From: Ruminococcus turbiniformis
GTDB taxonomy: Bacteria > Bacillota > Clostridia > Lachnospirales > Lachnospiraceae
Reading direction: 5' to 3'
Assembly (NCBI RefSeq): GCF_020687545.1
Contig: NZ_JAJEQX010000011.1
Coordinates: forward strand, 38,266 to 102,265
DNA length: 64,000 bases
Every line of letters begins with the position of its first letter. The stretch's first letter is position 1. The notes beneath the pieces were generated by a model. The model was not told the origin of the DNA. It worked only from the letters and a program-made list of their open reading frames with translations, and made no database searches. This document shows positions 25,749 through 35,136 of the stretch, piece after piece. The translations under genes were made by a program, and so were the position numbers.

Positions 25749-26620
25749 TGTCGTATTCATCTTTAAATGAGATCACACAGAGGTGTAACAGCGAAGGTAT
25801 TCCGTTTTGGAAGGCGGTACAGTATTCAGATATGGAGGAACGGGAAGTAACAGAGCAGGCGTCCTTTCAGATGATGCAGAAGATGTGGAATGCTATGAAA
25901 GCAGCGGGAGATTCTTACGATAAGGATCAGAAATCGCGCAGCGGTCTTGTGGGGGGCATGGGCGGTCAGATGAGGAGTTATATGGAAAAAGGCGATACGC
26001 TGAGCGGGGATTTTATGTCCGAAGTGATTGCACAGGCATTGGAGATGGGCGAGTCGAATGCCTGTATGCACCGGATTGTCGCAGCGCCGACTGCCGGAGC
26101 CTGCGGTGTGCTTCCGGCAGTGCTCCTTCCGATATACAGCCGAAAAACAGCATCGGATACTGAGATCACGGAGGCAATGTATACAGCCGCAGGGATAGGG
26201 CAGGTTATTGCGTCCCGGGCTTTTATTGCAGGTGCGGCAGGCGGTTGTCAGGCTGAAATCGGCTCGGCATCGGCAATGGCTGCGGGGGCGCTGGTATCCC
26301 TCAGGGGAGGAACGGCAGAGCAGATCGCACATGCGGCTGCTATGGCGCTCAAAAATCTTCTCGGGCTTGTCTGTGATCCGGTGGCGGGACTGGTTGAAGT
26401 GCCCTGCGTTAAGCGGAATGTGATAGGTGCGGTTAATGCCGTTTCAAGCGCAGATATGGCTCTTGCCGGAATTGTAAGTAGAATCCCGCCGGATCAGGTC
26501 ATCGATGCGATGAAAGAAGTAGGGGAGAGTATGCATATTTCTTTAAAAGAGACAGGGGAAGGCGGAGTGGCCAATACTCCGGAGGCAAGAAAAATAAAAT
26601 TTAACCTGAACTTACAATGA
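25748..26620 (+). CDS. sdaAA: L-serine dehydratase, alpha subunit
   Basis: 290-residue catalytic subunit carrying the oxygen-sensitive [4Fe-4S] cluster. Recognisable segments are MHRIVAAPTAGACGVLPAVL, AGGCQAEIGSASAMAAGAL and CDPVAGLVEVPC, whose cysteines are cluster ligands. Together with sdaAB it completes the two-subunit enzyme used by anaerobic Firmicutes to catabolise serine. The ABC transporter operon begins 92 bp downstream, but nothing shows that it carries serine. Confidence 0.94.
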   Translation: MSYSSLNEITQRCNSEGIPFWKAVQYSDMEEREVTEQASFQMMQKMWNAMKAAGDSYDKDQKSRSGLVGGMGGQMRSYMEKGDTLSGDFMSEVIAQALEMGESNACMHRIVAAPTAGACGVLPAVLLPIYSRKTASDTEITEAMYTAAGIGQVIASRAFIAGAAGGCQAEIGSASAMAAGALVSLRGGTAEQIAHAAAMALKNLLGLVCDPVAGLVEVPCVKRNVIGAVNAVSSADMALAGIVSRIPPDQVIDAMKEVGESMHISLKETGEGGVANTPEARKIKFNLNLQ

Positions 26621-26712
26621 CTTAACGTTCCGTTGGTGATTATTTTACATCATTTTCCTATAATGTATCTCGGTAATTCAAAAGAAAAGAAGTTGAAAAA
26701 GGGAGAACAGGA

Positions 26713-27813
26713 ATGAAAAGAAGAATAATAAGTGCGTTGCTGCTTGTCTGTATTACTGCGGCAATCGCTTCAGGATGCGGTTCTGATGAACCGGTTGAAA
26801 CAGTTGATCTGAACAGTATGACTCTGGAAGAGATTGAAGCACAGGCAAAAGAAGAGGGAGAACTTGCATCTGCGGCGATGCCTGATACATGGGCCAACTG
26901 GGGTGAAACATGGCAGGAGTACACAGATACGTACGGGATTGAGCATGTGGATACTGATATGTCTTCTGCGGAAGAAATTTCGCTGTTTGAGACAGAGGGG
27001 ACAGATGCTACGAAGGATATTGGTGATGTAGGACAGGCATTCGGACCGGTAGCGGAAGAGCAGGGAGTTACACTTCCGTATAAGACAAGCTACTGGGATT
27101 CGATTCCGGACTGGGCGAAAGACGATGACGGAGACTGGATCATAGGATATTACGGCACAATGTCTGTTATTGTTAACAACAAGATCGTAAAAGACACACC
27201 TACATCTTTTGAAGATATCTTAAACGGTGATTATATAGTTGCAGTCGGAGACGTGCAGGCTGCCACTCAGGCTCAGTATGCAGTCCTTGCTGCAGCAATT
27301 GCTTACGGCGGAGATGAAAGCAACATTCAGCCGGGACTTGATTACTTCAGACAGATTGCTGAGCAGGGAAGACTTGACCTCGGCGAGTTTACTCAGGCAC
27401 GTATCGAGAAAGGAGAAGTCGGAGTAGCTTTCTTATGGGATTTCAACGCTCTTGGTTACAGAGAGCAGTTTGTAGAGAATAATCCGGATGCAGACTTTAC
27501 AGTTTTTATCCCGTCTGAGGCATCTATCCAGACCGGATATGCTACAATTATCAACAAATATTCAAAGCATCCGTGTGCTGCGGCTCTTGCGAGAGAATAC
27601 ATTTTAAGTGATGAGGGACAGATCAATCTTGCAAAAGGTTATGCAACACCGATACGTGAGGATGTGGAGCTTCCGGACGATGTGGCTTCAAAACTCCTGG
27701 ACGACAGCCAGTATGCAAACGCGAGAATGGTAGAAGATCAGGATGCATGGGACGAGACCGCGCAGACGATCGGAACATTGTGGCAGGAAGAGGTTGTAGC
27801 TTACGCACAATAA
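26713..27813 (+). CDS. ABC transporter substrate-binding lipoprotein
   Basis: 366 residues. Signal peptide with lipobox IASGCG (Cys22), then a periplasmic-binding fold of the iron/polyamine/phosphonate cluster (YKTSYWDSIPDWAKDDDG, GYYGTMSVIVNNKIV). First gene of an importer with two permeases and an ATPase. A hairpin with a short T-run after the stop probably trims transcription so that the binding protein is made in excess. The ligand is not clear; the PHP-type phosphoesterase at the operon end hints at a phosphorylated compound. Confidence 0.88.
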   Translation: MKRRIISALLLVCITAAIASGCGSDEPVETVDLNSMTLEEIEAQAKEEGELASAAMPDTWANWGETWQEYTDTYGIEHVDTDMSSAEEISLFETEGTDATKDIGDVGQAFGPVAEEQGVTLPYKTSYWDSIPDWAKDDDGDWIIGYYGTMSVIVNNKIVKDTPTSFEDILNGDYIVAVGDVQAATQAQYAVLAAAIAYGGDESNIQPGLDYFRQIAEQGRLDLGEFTQARIEKGEVGVAFLWDFNALGYREQFVENNPDADFTVFIPSEASIQTGYATIINKYSKHPCAAALAREYILSDEGQINLAKGYATPIREDVELPDDVASKLLDDSQYANARMVEDQDAWDETAQTIGTLWQEEVVAYAQ

Positions 27814-27831
27814 AATGTATTGACGGATGAC

Positions 27832-27864
27832 CGGACTGCTGCATAAAGTGCAGCGGTCCGTTTT
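27832..27864 (+). terminator. Attenuating hairpin inside the ABC operon
   Basis: CGGACTGCTGCA pairs with TGCAGCGGTCCG (one G-T pair) over a 5-base loop, followed by TTTT. It lies between the binding-protein and permease genes, a common place for partial termination. Confidence 0.7.
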
Positions 27865-27884
27865 ATGTAAAAGGTGAGGTTAAT

Positions 27885-28730
27885 ATGAAAACACAAAAGA
27901 AAACATACATATTTGCGCTGGTGCCGTTTTTGCTGCTATGTCTTCTGTTTGAGATCATACCGGTCATTTTTACGGTCATCAGAAGTTTCTTCCCGGAGGG
28001 AGGAGACATGGGATTTACACTTGATAACTATATTAATATATTTACCGGAAAACTGTATCAGCAGGCCATAGTCAACAGTCTGCTCATCTCGATTCTTTCT
28101 TCGGTTATCGGGCTGCTCGTGGCATTTATCGGTGCAAAAGCAGTCCATGAGGAAAAAGGTAAACTGAAGCAGGTATTCATGAGTATTCTGAATATGGTAT
28201 CAAATTTTTCGGGCGTACCGCTGGCGTTTGCATATATCATTATGTTTGGAAACATCGGTGTCATGACGATGATCGGCGCGAATTACGGAATTGAATTTCT
28301 GGCGGAGTTCCCCCTGTATTCTGTATGGGGACTTCTGCTGATATATGTATATTTCCAAATCCCCCTGTCCACACTCCTGCTGATCCCGGCATTTGATTCG
28401 ATCAGAAAAGAGTGGAAAGAAGCGGTTGCCCTTCTGGGCGGCAGCCGGATGACATTCTGGAGGAAAGTCGGCATCCCAGTACTGATGCCGAGTATACTGG
28501 GAACATTTTCTGTATTGTTTGCCAACGCACTGGCAGCTTATGCGTCTGCCTATGCACTGCTGATGAACAATGTATCACTGCTTCCGATCCGTCTGTCGGA
28601 ACAGTTCGTCGGCGATATCATACAGAGACCGGAGTTCGGAAGTGCGATTGCAGTCATCATGATGGTCTTCATGGTGATCGCCATTGGCGTACAGAATAAG
28701 ATGACTCCAAAGAAAGGGGGGAGACGCTGA
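27885..28730 (+). CDS. ABC transporter permease 1
   Basis: 281 residues with about six membrane spans and the inner-membrane permease EAA loop (KEAVALLGGSRMTFWRKVGIPVLMPSI) that contacts the ATPase. It belongs to the PotB/PhnU-like permease group. The stop overlaps the next start (TGATG). Confidence 0.9.
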   Translation: MKTQKKTYIFALVPFLLLCLLFEIIPVIFTVIRSFFPEGGDMGFTLDNYINIFTGKLYQQAIVNSLLISILSSVIGLLVAFIGAKAVHEEKGKLKQVFMSILNMVSNFSGVPLAFAYIIMFGNIGVMTMIGANYGIEFLAEFPLYSVWGLLLIYVYFQIPLSTLLLIPAFDSIRKEWKEAVALLGGSRMTFWRKVGIPVLMPSILGTFSVLFANALAAYASAYALLMNNVSLLPIRLSEQFVGDIIQRPEFGSAIAVIMMVFMVIAIGVQNKMTPKKGGRR

Positions 28731-29536
28731 TGAATACAGAAAAAAAGAAACGCAATGCAGGATCAAAGATTGCGATTATTGTAATTATAGTGTATCTGCT
28801 TCTCCCACTGGTAATGACGCTGATTTACTCCCTTTTTCAGGAGTGGATCGACGTGATGCCGACAGGTTTTACTCTGGGAGCTTATACAGAGCTGTTTACT
28901 GATCCTCTGTTCTGGAAAGCAGTCGGGCGTACGGTTATTATTTCTATTGTTCCGATCGTGCTGTGTACAGTGTTTGTACTGCTGGCGATGTATGTGGTAG
29001 TTGTCTACCATCCGGAATGGGATAAAATGATTCAGATTCTGTGTACGATTCCGTATGCAATCCAGGGCGTCATCCTTCCAATCTGCGTTCTGTCGCTTTA
29101 CAGCAGTGCGCCGGAACCTTTCGGAGACAGAATGTTCATGCTTGTTGCGACTTATATGGTTGTAATCCTTCCCTATGTATATCAGGGAATCAGAAATAAT
29201 CTGAACGGTGTCGGGGCGCCAAGGCTTATCGAGGCGGCGCAGATGCTGGGAGCGAGCAAGTTTTACGCATTCTTCCGCGTCGTTATTCCGAATATTATGA
29301 GCGGTGTCACAATTTCAGTCATGCTGGCGATGGCAATTGTATTTGGTGATTTCGTTATCATTAATACACTGGCGGGCGGACAGTTTATGACAGCACAGAT
29401 GTATTTATATGATGTAATGAAAAAATCCGGGCAGAGGACCTGCGCCGTGATCGTTATACTTTTCCTCGTAACTCTGATCATTTCGGCTTGTGCATTTTTC
29501 CTGCAGTCGAAGGGCAAAGACAGAAAGGACAGATAA
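28730..29536 (+). CDS. ABC transporter permease 2
   Basis: 268 residues, about six spans, PotC/PhnV-like. The EAA loop is EAAQMLGASKFYAFFRVVIPNIMSG. It forms the membrane channel with permease 1 and is followed 5 bases later by the ATPase gene. Confidence 0.9.
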   Translation: MNTEKKKRNAGSKIAIIVIIVYLLLPLVMTLIYSLFQEWIDVMPTGFTLGAYTELFTDPLFWKAVGRTVIISIVPIVLCTVFVLLAMYVVVVYHPEWDKMIQILCTIPYAIQGVILPICVLSLYSSAPEPFGDRMFMLVATYMVVILPYVYQGIRNNLNGVGAPRLIEAAQMLGASKFYAFFRVVIPNIMSGVTISVMLAMAIVFGDFVIINTLAGGQFMTAQMYLYDVMKKSGQRTCAVIVILFLVTLIISACAFFLQSKGKDRKDR

Positions 29537-29541
29537 AGAAA

Positions 29542-30546
29542 ATGGCTTATATTGAATTTAAAAATATCGATAAATTTTATGGTGATAATCATGTGTTAAA
29601 GGGAATCAATCTGGAAATCCAGAAAGGTGATTTTGTTACACTTCTGGGCCCTTCCGGATGTGGAAAGAGTACGCTGCTCCGCTGTCTCGCAGGACTTGAG
29701 CAGATCTCAGGGGGACAGATACTGCTGGACGGTGAGGATATTACAAACAAAGATCCAAAGGACCGTAATATCGGAATGGTGTTCCAGCAGTACAGCCTTT
29801 TCCCGAATATGACGGTAGAAGAGAATCTTTCTTTCGGATTAAAACTTCAGAAACTTCCGTCAGATGAGATTGGAAGACGTGTAAGAGATGCCATTGATAT
29901 GGTAGAGTTAAAAGGAAAAGAAAAAGAGTCCCCGGGAAATCTTTCCGGAGGACAGCAACAGAGGGTCGCTCTTGCGAGAGGAATTGTGATGCAGCCGAAA
30001 GTGCTGCTTCTGGATGAACCTCTGAGTGCTATTGATGCGAAACTGAGAAAATCTCTTCAGACGAGCATTCGGAGAATACACAAAGATCTTGGTCTGACGT
30101 CTGTGTTCGTAACCCATGATCAGGATGAGGCAATGGTAATGTCTGATGTGATACACCTATTCCATGACGGCGTTATTGAACAGTCGGGCAGTCCTGTAGA
30201 AGTTTATACAAAACCGGAGACGACTTTTGCGGCAGGATTCATCGGAAATTATAATATTCTGGATGCGAATGCCATGGAAGCAATTACAGGAAAGAAATGG
30301 AACAGCGGACAGTTTGCAATCCGTCCTGAGACTTTCCTGCTGTCCAAGGATACGATCACGACGGAAGATTACCGTATGAACGGAACGATCATTGACTATG
30401 TGCCAAGAGGAAATGTGCTCCGCTACCATATTGATATCAATGGCGTGGAAGTGTATGCAGACGTGCTGTTCCGGAGTATGTCTATGTTTAATGTGGGTGA
30501 GAAGATCAATGTAGGAGTGGCCGATCATAACTGTGTGCGGCTTTAA
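29542..30546 (+). CDS. ABC transporter ATP-binding protein
   Basis: 334 residues. Walker A GPSGCGKST near residue 37, Q-loop QQYSLFPNMTV, signature LSGGQQQR, Walker B VLLLDEPLSAID, H-loop VTHDQDEA, and a C-terminal regulatory TOBE-like part. The ATG at 29542 is chosen because the protein aligns with its family from MAYIEFKNIDK; the frame upstream belongs to the end of permease 2. PotA/FbpC/PhnT-like. Confidence 0.92.
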   Translation: MAYIEFKNIDKFYGDNHVLKGINLEIQKGDFVTLLGPSGCGKSTLLRCLAGLEQISGGQILLDGEDITNKDPKDRNIGMVFQQYSLFPNMTVEENLSFGLKLQKLPSDEIGRRVRDAIDMVELKGKEKESPGNLSGGQQQRVALARGIVMQPKVLLLDEPLSAIDAKLRKSLQTSIRRIHKDLGLTSVFVTHDQDEAMVMSDVIHLFHDGVIEQSGSPVEVYTKPETTFAAGFIGNYNILDANAMEAITGKKWNSGQFAIRPETFLLSKDTITTEDYRMNGTIIDYVPRGNVLRYHIDINGVEVYADVLFRSMSMFNVGEKINVGVADHNCVRL

Positions 30547-30570
30547 GACCGGGCGGCAAGGAGGAAAAAA

Positions 30571-31566
30571 GTGGATAAAATTACAATACGCGGATTTTCG
30601 GAAAAAGGAAACTGGTACAAGGGGAATCTTCACAGCCATACGGTGAATTCTGATGGAATGCTTACCCCTGAACAGTCTGTAAAGCTTTTTAAAGAGCATG
30701 GATACAACTTTCTGTGCTTTTCCGAACATGATAAGTATACGGATTACAGAGCGGAATTTGACTGTGATGACTTCATTATCCTGCCGGGGCTTGAGGCGTC
30801 CGCAATCCTTTATTATGATGAGGTTTCCGGGAGAAGAAAAAAAGTACATCACATTCATGGCATTCTCGGCACAGAGGAGATGCAGAGAAATGCGGTCCTT
30901 CCATTGTATCAGCACAATGAGATCCATCCGGTGCATAAATATTACGGACAATGGGACGGGGCTGCGGCTGCCCAGAAACTGGCGGATGAAATGATACAGC
31001 ACGGTATGGTAGCTACATACAATCATCCGATATGGTCGAGAGTGAGAGAAGAGGAATTTATAAATACAGAAGGAATCTGGGCACTTGAGATTTATAACTA
31101 TAATACAGTTAATGAAAGTAATACCGGATATGATGAAACATATTTCGATGTGATGTTAAGAGAAGGAAAGAAAATTTTTGCTTTTGCATCGGACGACAAT
31201 CATAATGAAGGAAATTTCGATGACGCATGCGGAGGCTACATCGTGGTCAAAGCAGAGAGGCTGACGCATGAAGATATTGTACAGAATATGCTGGCAGGAA
31301 ATTATTATTCATCATCGGGACCGGAGATCCGTGACTGGGGAATCAGAGACAATGTGGCCTACGTTGACTGCAGTCCGGTCTACAGGATTGACTTTGTTGC
31401 TGGAAATGATATAAATGACGGTATTTCCAGAGTGTGCGGATCTTATGACGATACGATTGAGCACGGAGAATACGAACTGAAGGGTCATGAGACTTATGTT
31501 CGGGTAAAATGTACGGACAAGAACGGAAAAACTGCATGGAGTAACCCGATCTGGCTTGCAAAATGA
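30571..31566 (+). CDS. PHP-domain metallo-phosphoesterase, CehA/McbA type
   Basis: 331-residue predicted cytosolic metal-dependent hydrolase. The PHP motifs are clear: NLHSHTVNSDG (metal-binding His pair and Asp), FSEHDKYTDY, GLEASA and later FASDDNHNEG. CehA-type members hydrolyse phosphoesters and related bonds. It begins 24 bases after the ATPase gene behind GGAGG and ends the importer operon, so it probably processes the imported compound. Start is a GTG at 30571. Confidence 0.82.
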   Translation: MDKITIRGFSEKGNWYKGNLHSHTVNSDGMLTPEQSVKLFKEHGYNFLCFSEHDKYTDYRAEFDCDDFIILPGLEASAILYYDEVSGRRKKVHHIHGILGTEEMQRNAVLPLYQHNEIHPVHKYYGQWDGAAAAQKLADEMIQHGMVATYNHPIWSRVREEEFINTEGIWALEIYNYNTVNESNTGYDETYFDVMLREGKKIFAFASDDNHNEGNFDDACGGYIVVKAERLTHEDIVQNMLAGNYYSSSGPEIRDWGIRDNVAYVDCSPVYRIDFVAGNDINDGISRVCGSYDDTIEHGEYELKGHETYVRVKCTDKNGKTAWSNPIWLAK

Positions 31567-31573
31567 TAAATTT

Positions 31574-31602
31574 TTTACTTGTTTCTTTGGAAAAGGTATA
31601 AT
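31574..31602 (+). promoter_or_regulatory. Promoter of the TetR-type gene
   Basis: TTTACT, 17 bp, then a consensus TATAAT, 29 bp before the start codon of the TetR-like gene. Confidence 0.75.
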
Positions 31603-31630
31603 AAAATAGCATCACAGAAGAGGTGTTTAT

Positions 31631-32172
31631 ATGAGAGAAGACATGAAAGCAGTGATTGCAGATACCTTTTCCCAGATGCTGGATAAGGAAGACATAGATA
31701 AAATTACGGTGACAAAGCTGATCGCGGAATGCCATATCTCAAGGCAGACATTTTATTATCACTTTAAAGATATTATGGATGTGCTGGAGTGGACGTTCCG
31801 ACGTGCCACGCAGGAGCTGATGCAGAAGAGCCTGAATGAAGAAGACCGTTTGGGAGCACTGACCACTTATGTCGCGTTTGTGCGGCAGAACAGGAAAAAA
31901 TTCGAGCGGTTGCTCTATTCCCGCCGCTGGGTTCAGATCGAGGGATGCTTGTCGAGGCGGTAACCGTATATCTGGCGCAGATAGCGCGCAGTAAGGTTCC
32001 GGAGCTTGACCTGAGCGTGGATGATCTGGAAGTGATGCTGAGGTTTTATGCCTGCGGAATGGTGGGAGTCCTGCTGCAGTATATGGAAAAACCAAACCTG
32101 AATGAGGAAAAGCTGGTCATACAGATGGAAAAGATCATCACGGGAAAGATGTTTCCGGGAAAACATGATTGA
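31631..32172 (+). pseudogene. TetR-family regulator, frameshifted
   Basis: Two overlapping frames together make one TetR-type regulator of about 180 residues. The first (31631-31963) has the helix-turn-helix ITVTKLIAECHISRQTFYYHFKD and ends at EGCLSRR. The second, in the -1 frame from about 31945, continues MLVEAVTVYLAQIARSK to the end at 32172. One missing base near 31943, in GATCGAGGG, would restore a single frame. It sits between the importer operon, its likely target, and an IS element. Confidence 0.8.
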
Positions 32173-32190
32173 GAATATTGTAAATGAAGA

Positions 32191-34084
32191 GGGGCTGTCG
32201 CACTAAATAATTAGTGCGGCAGCACTTTTTTGCAGAGAATAAGAGCCAGGTCTGTGCAAGGCCTGGCTCTTGGTGTAAAATTTATTTATGCGAATAAATA
32301 AAATCCTACAGAAAGATTATACCTTATCTTCTCTGTACTATCAAATCAAACTTCCGCTGGATGTGGAAATTTTGATTCCGGCAGATGATCCGGTCCGTCT
32401 TCTGAGTGCATTTGTGGAGGGAATGGAACTCAGCGATCTTTATCAGACTTATGGAAAGATAAAGAAAAATCAGGCGACACCGAGACAGCTGTTTAAGATC
32501 ATGGTCTGCGCCAGCATGAATCGGATCTATTCCAGCCGGGATATCGAAACTGCATGCCGCAGGGATATCAACTTCATGTACCTTTTGGAAGGGAAACCAG
32601 CACCTGACCATGCAACCTTTGCACGTTTTATTTCTCTGCATTTCGCACAATGCTCGAAAAAGACATTGGCCGAGGTGTCGAAACTCTTATATTCCCTTGG
32701 GGAGATTTCCGGGAAAAGTATCTTTATTGACGGAACGAAAATAGAATCCGTTGCGAATAAATATACTTTTGTCTGGAAAAAAGCCATTACGAAAAATCAG
32801 GCAAAACTATTCGATAAGATTCTTGTCTTTGTGGAAGAGTGTGAAAATCTTTACGGTTTCAGGATCGCTTATAACGGGAAAGTCTCTCTTCACACATTAA
32901 AAAGGCTGCGAAAAAAGCTGTGCAGGATCAGGCAGGAGGAAGGGATTGTCTTTGTTCATGGAACCGGACGACGAAAAACACACCTTCAGAAATCGCTGGA
33001 AACTCTGGAAACTTACATAGCAAAACTGAAGGAGTACAATAAAAAGCTTTATGTCTGTGGAGACCGTAACAGTTATTCTAAAACAGACCCGGATGCGACT
33101 TTTATGCGAATGAAAGAAGATGCCATGCTCAATGGGCAGCTGAAACCGGCTTATAATCTTCAGCATGGAGTGGATTCAGAATACATCACATGGCTGGATA
33201 TCAGTCCACGGCCTACGGATACGAGGACCTTGATCCCATTCCTGAAAGATATGGAGTTGTATCTTCCGTTTAAATATCAGGAGATTGTGGCAGATGCAGG
33301 ATATGAAAGCGAAGAGAATTACCTGTTTCTCGAAGAAAACGGTCAGCTGGCCTATATCAAACCCCAGAACTATGAAATTTCCAAAACCCGAAAATACCGT
33401 CAGGATATCGGGCGGATGGAAAACATGAAATATGATGAGAAAGCGGACTGTTATTACTGTAAAAATGGACAGGTGTTGACGATGCAGTACGAAAAGAGAG
33501 AAAAGACGGCCAGTGGATACCGGAGAACCGTTACCGTATATCGAAGTAACGGATGCAGCGGATGCCCTTTCAAAACAGACTGCATCAAGGGGAACAACTG
33601 CAAAACACCAATGGAAGACCGCCAGAAAGTACTGTACGTTTCGAAAAAAATGAAAGAAAAACGTCAGGAGACATTGGAGCGGATTACCAGTGATTATGGT
33701 ACACAGCTCCGAATGAACCGAAGTATCCAGGCCGAGGGAAGTTTTGCAAACATCAAAGAGGATATGGAATTCAGACGATATTTATATCGAGGGAATGCAA
33801 ATGTAACCGCCCAGAGTATCCTGCTGGCGATCGGGTATAACATAAACAAACTTCATCATAAGATTCAGGCAGGAAGGACAGGGCGTCATTTATTTCCACT
33901 CAAACAAACCGCCTGATTTTGACAGCTCAAAAGTAAATCCTGAAAATGAACCTTTTTTCAGAAAAGGTTTATTAAAGTTCGCCTTTTTATAGAAACGGAA
34001 TAAAAGAAGTGAATATTTCGGCTTAAAAATAGCAAAAAGATGCTGCCGCATCTATGATTTTCTAATCATTGATGCGACAGCCCC
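32191..34084 (+). mobile_element. Complete IS1182-type insertion sequence
   Basis: 1,894 bp bounded by 12-bp perfect terminal inverted repeats GGGGCTGTCGCA / TGCGACAGCCCC. Each end has a subterminal hairpin: TAATTAGTGCGGCAGCA on the left, and a GATGCGGCAGCATC-like arm around 34040-34075 on the right. One long transposase gene is inside. I see no obvious target duplication (flanks AATGAAGA and GTCAATCC). Confidence 0.9.
32288..33916 (+). CDS. IS1182-family transposase
   Basis: 542 residues, apparently intact. N-terminal domain as in IS1182 transposases (YQIKLPLDVEILIPADDPVRLL, DHATFARFISLHF), then the DDE catalytic residues in FIDGTKIESVANKYTFVWKK, VADAGYESEENYLFLEE and EGSFANIKEDMEFRRYLYRG, and a cysteine cluster GCSGCPFKTDC. 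It cuts and rejoins the ends of its own element. Confidence 0.92.
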   Translation: MRINKILQKDYTLSSLYYQIKLPLDVEILIPADDPVRLLSAFVEGMELSDLYQTYGKIKKNQATPRQLFKIMVCASMNRIYSSRDIETACRRDINFMYLLEGKPAPDHATFARFISLHFAQCSKKTLAEVSKLLYSLGEISGKSIFIDGTKIESVANKYTFVWKKAITKNQAKLFDKILVFVEECENLYGFRIAYNGKVSLHTLKRLRKKLCRIRQEEGIVFVHGTGRRKTHLQKSLETLETYIAKLKEYNKKLYVCGDRNSYSKTDPDATFMRMKEDAMLNGQLKPAYNLQHGVDSEYITWLDISPRPTDTRTLIPFLKDMELYLPFKYQEIVADAGYESEENYLFLEENGQLAYIKPQNYEISKTRKYRQDIGRMENMKYDEKADCYYCKNGQVLTMQYEKREKTASGYRRTVTVYRSNGCSGCPFKTDCIKGNNCKTPMEDRQKVLYVSKKMKEKRQETLERITSDYGTQLRMNRSIQAEGSFANIKEDMEFRRYLYRGNANVTAQSILLAIGYNINKLHHKIQAGRTGRHLFPLKQTA

Positions 34085-34317
34085 GTCAATCCGGTTGCGT
34101 ATGGTTTATTTTTAGAACTTGTGAACGAGCACTTCTTGAGCGCTTTTCTAAAAACGACTTATCCTTTCATCCTACGAGCACGATTTCTTGTTAAATTATG
34201 ACATCCGATCTTTTCCACCAAAGTCACCATTTTCTCATCGGAAAAGCGGATTTCTTCAAACTTGAAGCGGTAATACTTTTCAGTTCCTTTCTACAACAAC
34301 AAAGTGGCGTTTTTATA

Positions 34318-34342
34318 GGGGTTTGGGTGCTCCCAACAAGAA
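34318..34342 (+). other. oriT-like hairpin
   Basis: TTGGG-TGCT-CCCAA flanked by GGGGT on the left and CAAG on the right. It lies upstream of mobC, where the transfer origin of such elements is expected. A related sequence in the opposite direction is found at 41590-41617. Confidence 0.45.
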
Positions 34343-34524
34343 CAAATGAGCAGACTGGCAGACAGGCCGGAACGCTCATTTCGCCGCTGTGTACGGACAG
34401 CGGCTGTGCTTGCTGCACTCTAAAATCTCATATCCGCAGAACGCGATGCTTCCGCTTTTTCCAAGGCCGGGAGCATTTTTATTTTCACTTTTTTCAAGCA
34501 GACCCCTGTTTTTCTCGGAGAAAA

Positions 34525-34671
34525 TGTCCGTTGTAAATTGAAAAGAATTTTTGGAGATACCCCCCAATCCATAAAATATTGTCCGTTGTAAAGTGAAGGA
34601 AGGTTTCATGTTCAGAAAAATTCTTTGCACAGTACCAAGTTTTCCGCTTGAAATGTCCGTTGTAGTTTGAA
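34525..34671 (+). repeat. Three iteron-like direct repeats
   Basis: TGTCCGTTGTAAATTGAA (34525), TGTCCGTTGTAAAGTGAA (34580) and TGTCCGTTGTAGTTTGAA (34654), spaced 55 and 74 bp apart. The third runs into the ribosome binding site of mobC, so a protein bound there could control mobC translation or transcription. Confidence 0.85.
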
Positions 34672-34686
34672 GGAGGCGAATATCCA

Positions 34687-35016
34687 ATGGCTGAACGCAC
34701 AAGACCGATCCGCATCGAGTTCTGCGTCACCGAGCAGGAGCGGAAGCTTATCCAAAACAAGATGGCGCAGCTTGGGACTAAGAACATGGGCGCATATCTC
34801 AGAAAAATGGCAATCGACGGCTACATCATCAAAGTGGATTACACCCAGCAGAAAAAGCTGGCCGCAGCCGTCAGCCGGGTTGCCGGGAATATCAACCAGA
34901 TTTGCCGCCGGATCAACAGCACCGGGAATCTCTACGCTGAGGATGTTGCGGAGCTGAAAGAACGGCAGGTCGAGATTTGGTCGCTGCTCAAAGAGACCCA
35001 GCGAAAGGAATTATAA
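34687..35016 (+). CDS. mobC: MobC-type relaxosome accessory protein
   Basis: 109 residues. The N-terminal ribbon-helix-helix (RPIRIEFCVTEQERKLIQNKMAQLG) and the conserved KLAAAVSRVAGNINQICRRINSTG match MobC/MobC-like proteins that help the relaxase open oriT. GAAGGAGG precedes the ATG. No relaxase gene follows in this window; the element is cut about 90 bp further on, so the gene is an orphan. Confidence 0.85.
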   Translation: MAERTRPIRIEFCVTEQERKLIQNKMAQLGTKNMGAYLRKMAIDGYIIKVDYTQQKKLAAAVSRVAGNINQICRRINSTGNLYAEDVAELKERQVEIWSLLKETQRKEL

Positions 35017-35031
35017 CCACAGGAGGCCGCT

Positions 35032-35136
35032 ATGCCGCGTATGAGTAAAAAACGAAAAGAGGAATGGGTGTTCTTCCTGAACGACCGGGGACGCATCACC
35101 TATATCTGTCAACATATCCCGCATTACGCTGTTTAA
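35032..35136 (+). pseudogene. Small mobile-element ORF joined to chromosomal sequence
   Basis: 34 codons. The first 24 (MPRMSKKRKEEWVFFLNDRG...) are like a short conserved protein found after mobC in mobilizable elements. The last ten (ICQHIPHYAV) come from reading the EAL gene in the wrong frame. AGGAGG precedes the start. The junction is near 35100. Confidence 0.6.

Larger units (their letters stand above)
34085..34686. other. Mobilization-region remnant before mobC
   Basis: About 600 bp with no convincing gene. It holds an oriT-like hairpin near 34320 and three iteron-like repeats at 34525-34671, described separately. The base composition and short frames look like the non-coding leader of a mobilizable element of Clostridia. 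Confidence 0.6.

Noticed and set aside
26633..26664. Promoter for the ABC binding protein (TTGGTG ... TATAAT)
   Set aside because: The -10 is good but the spacer to the only -35-like box is 20 bp; not listed as a feature.
34198..34536. 112-codon frame before mobC
   Set aside because: Low-complexity translation across the oriT-like hairpin and first iteron; no ribosome binding site. The region fits non-coding mobilization DNA better.
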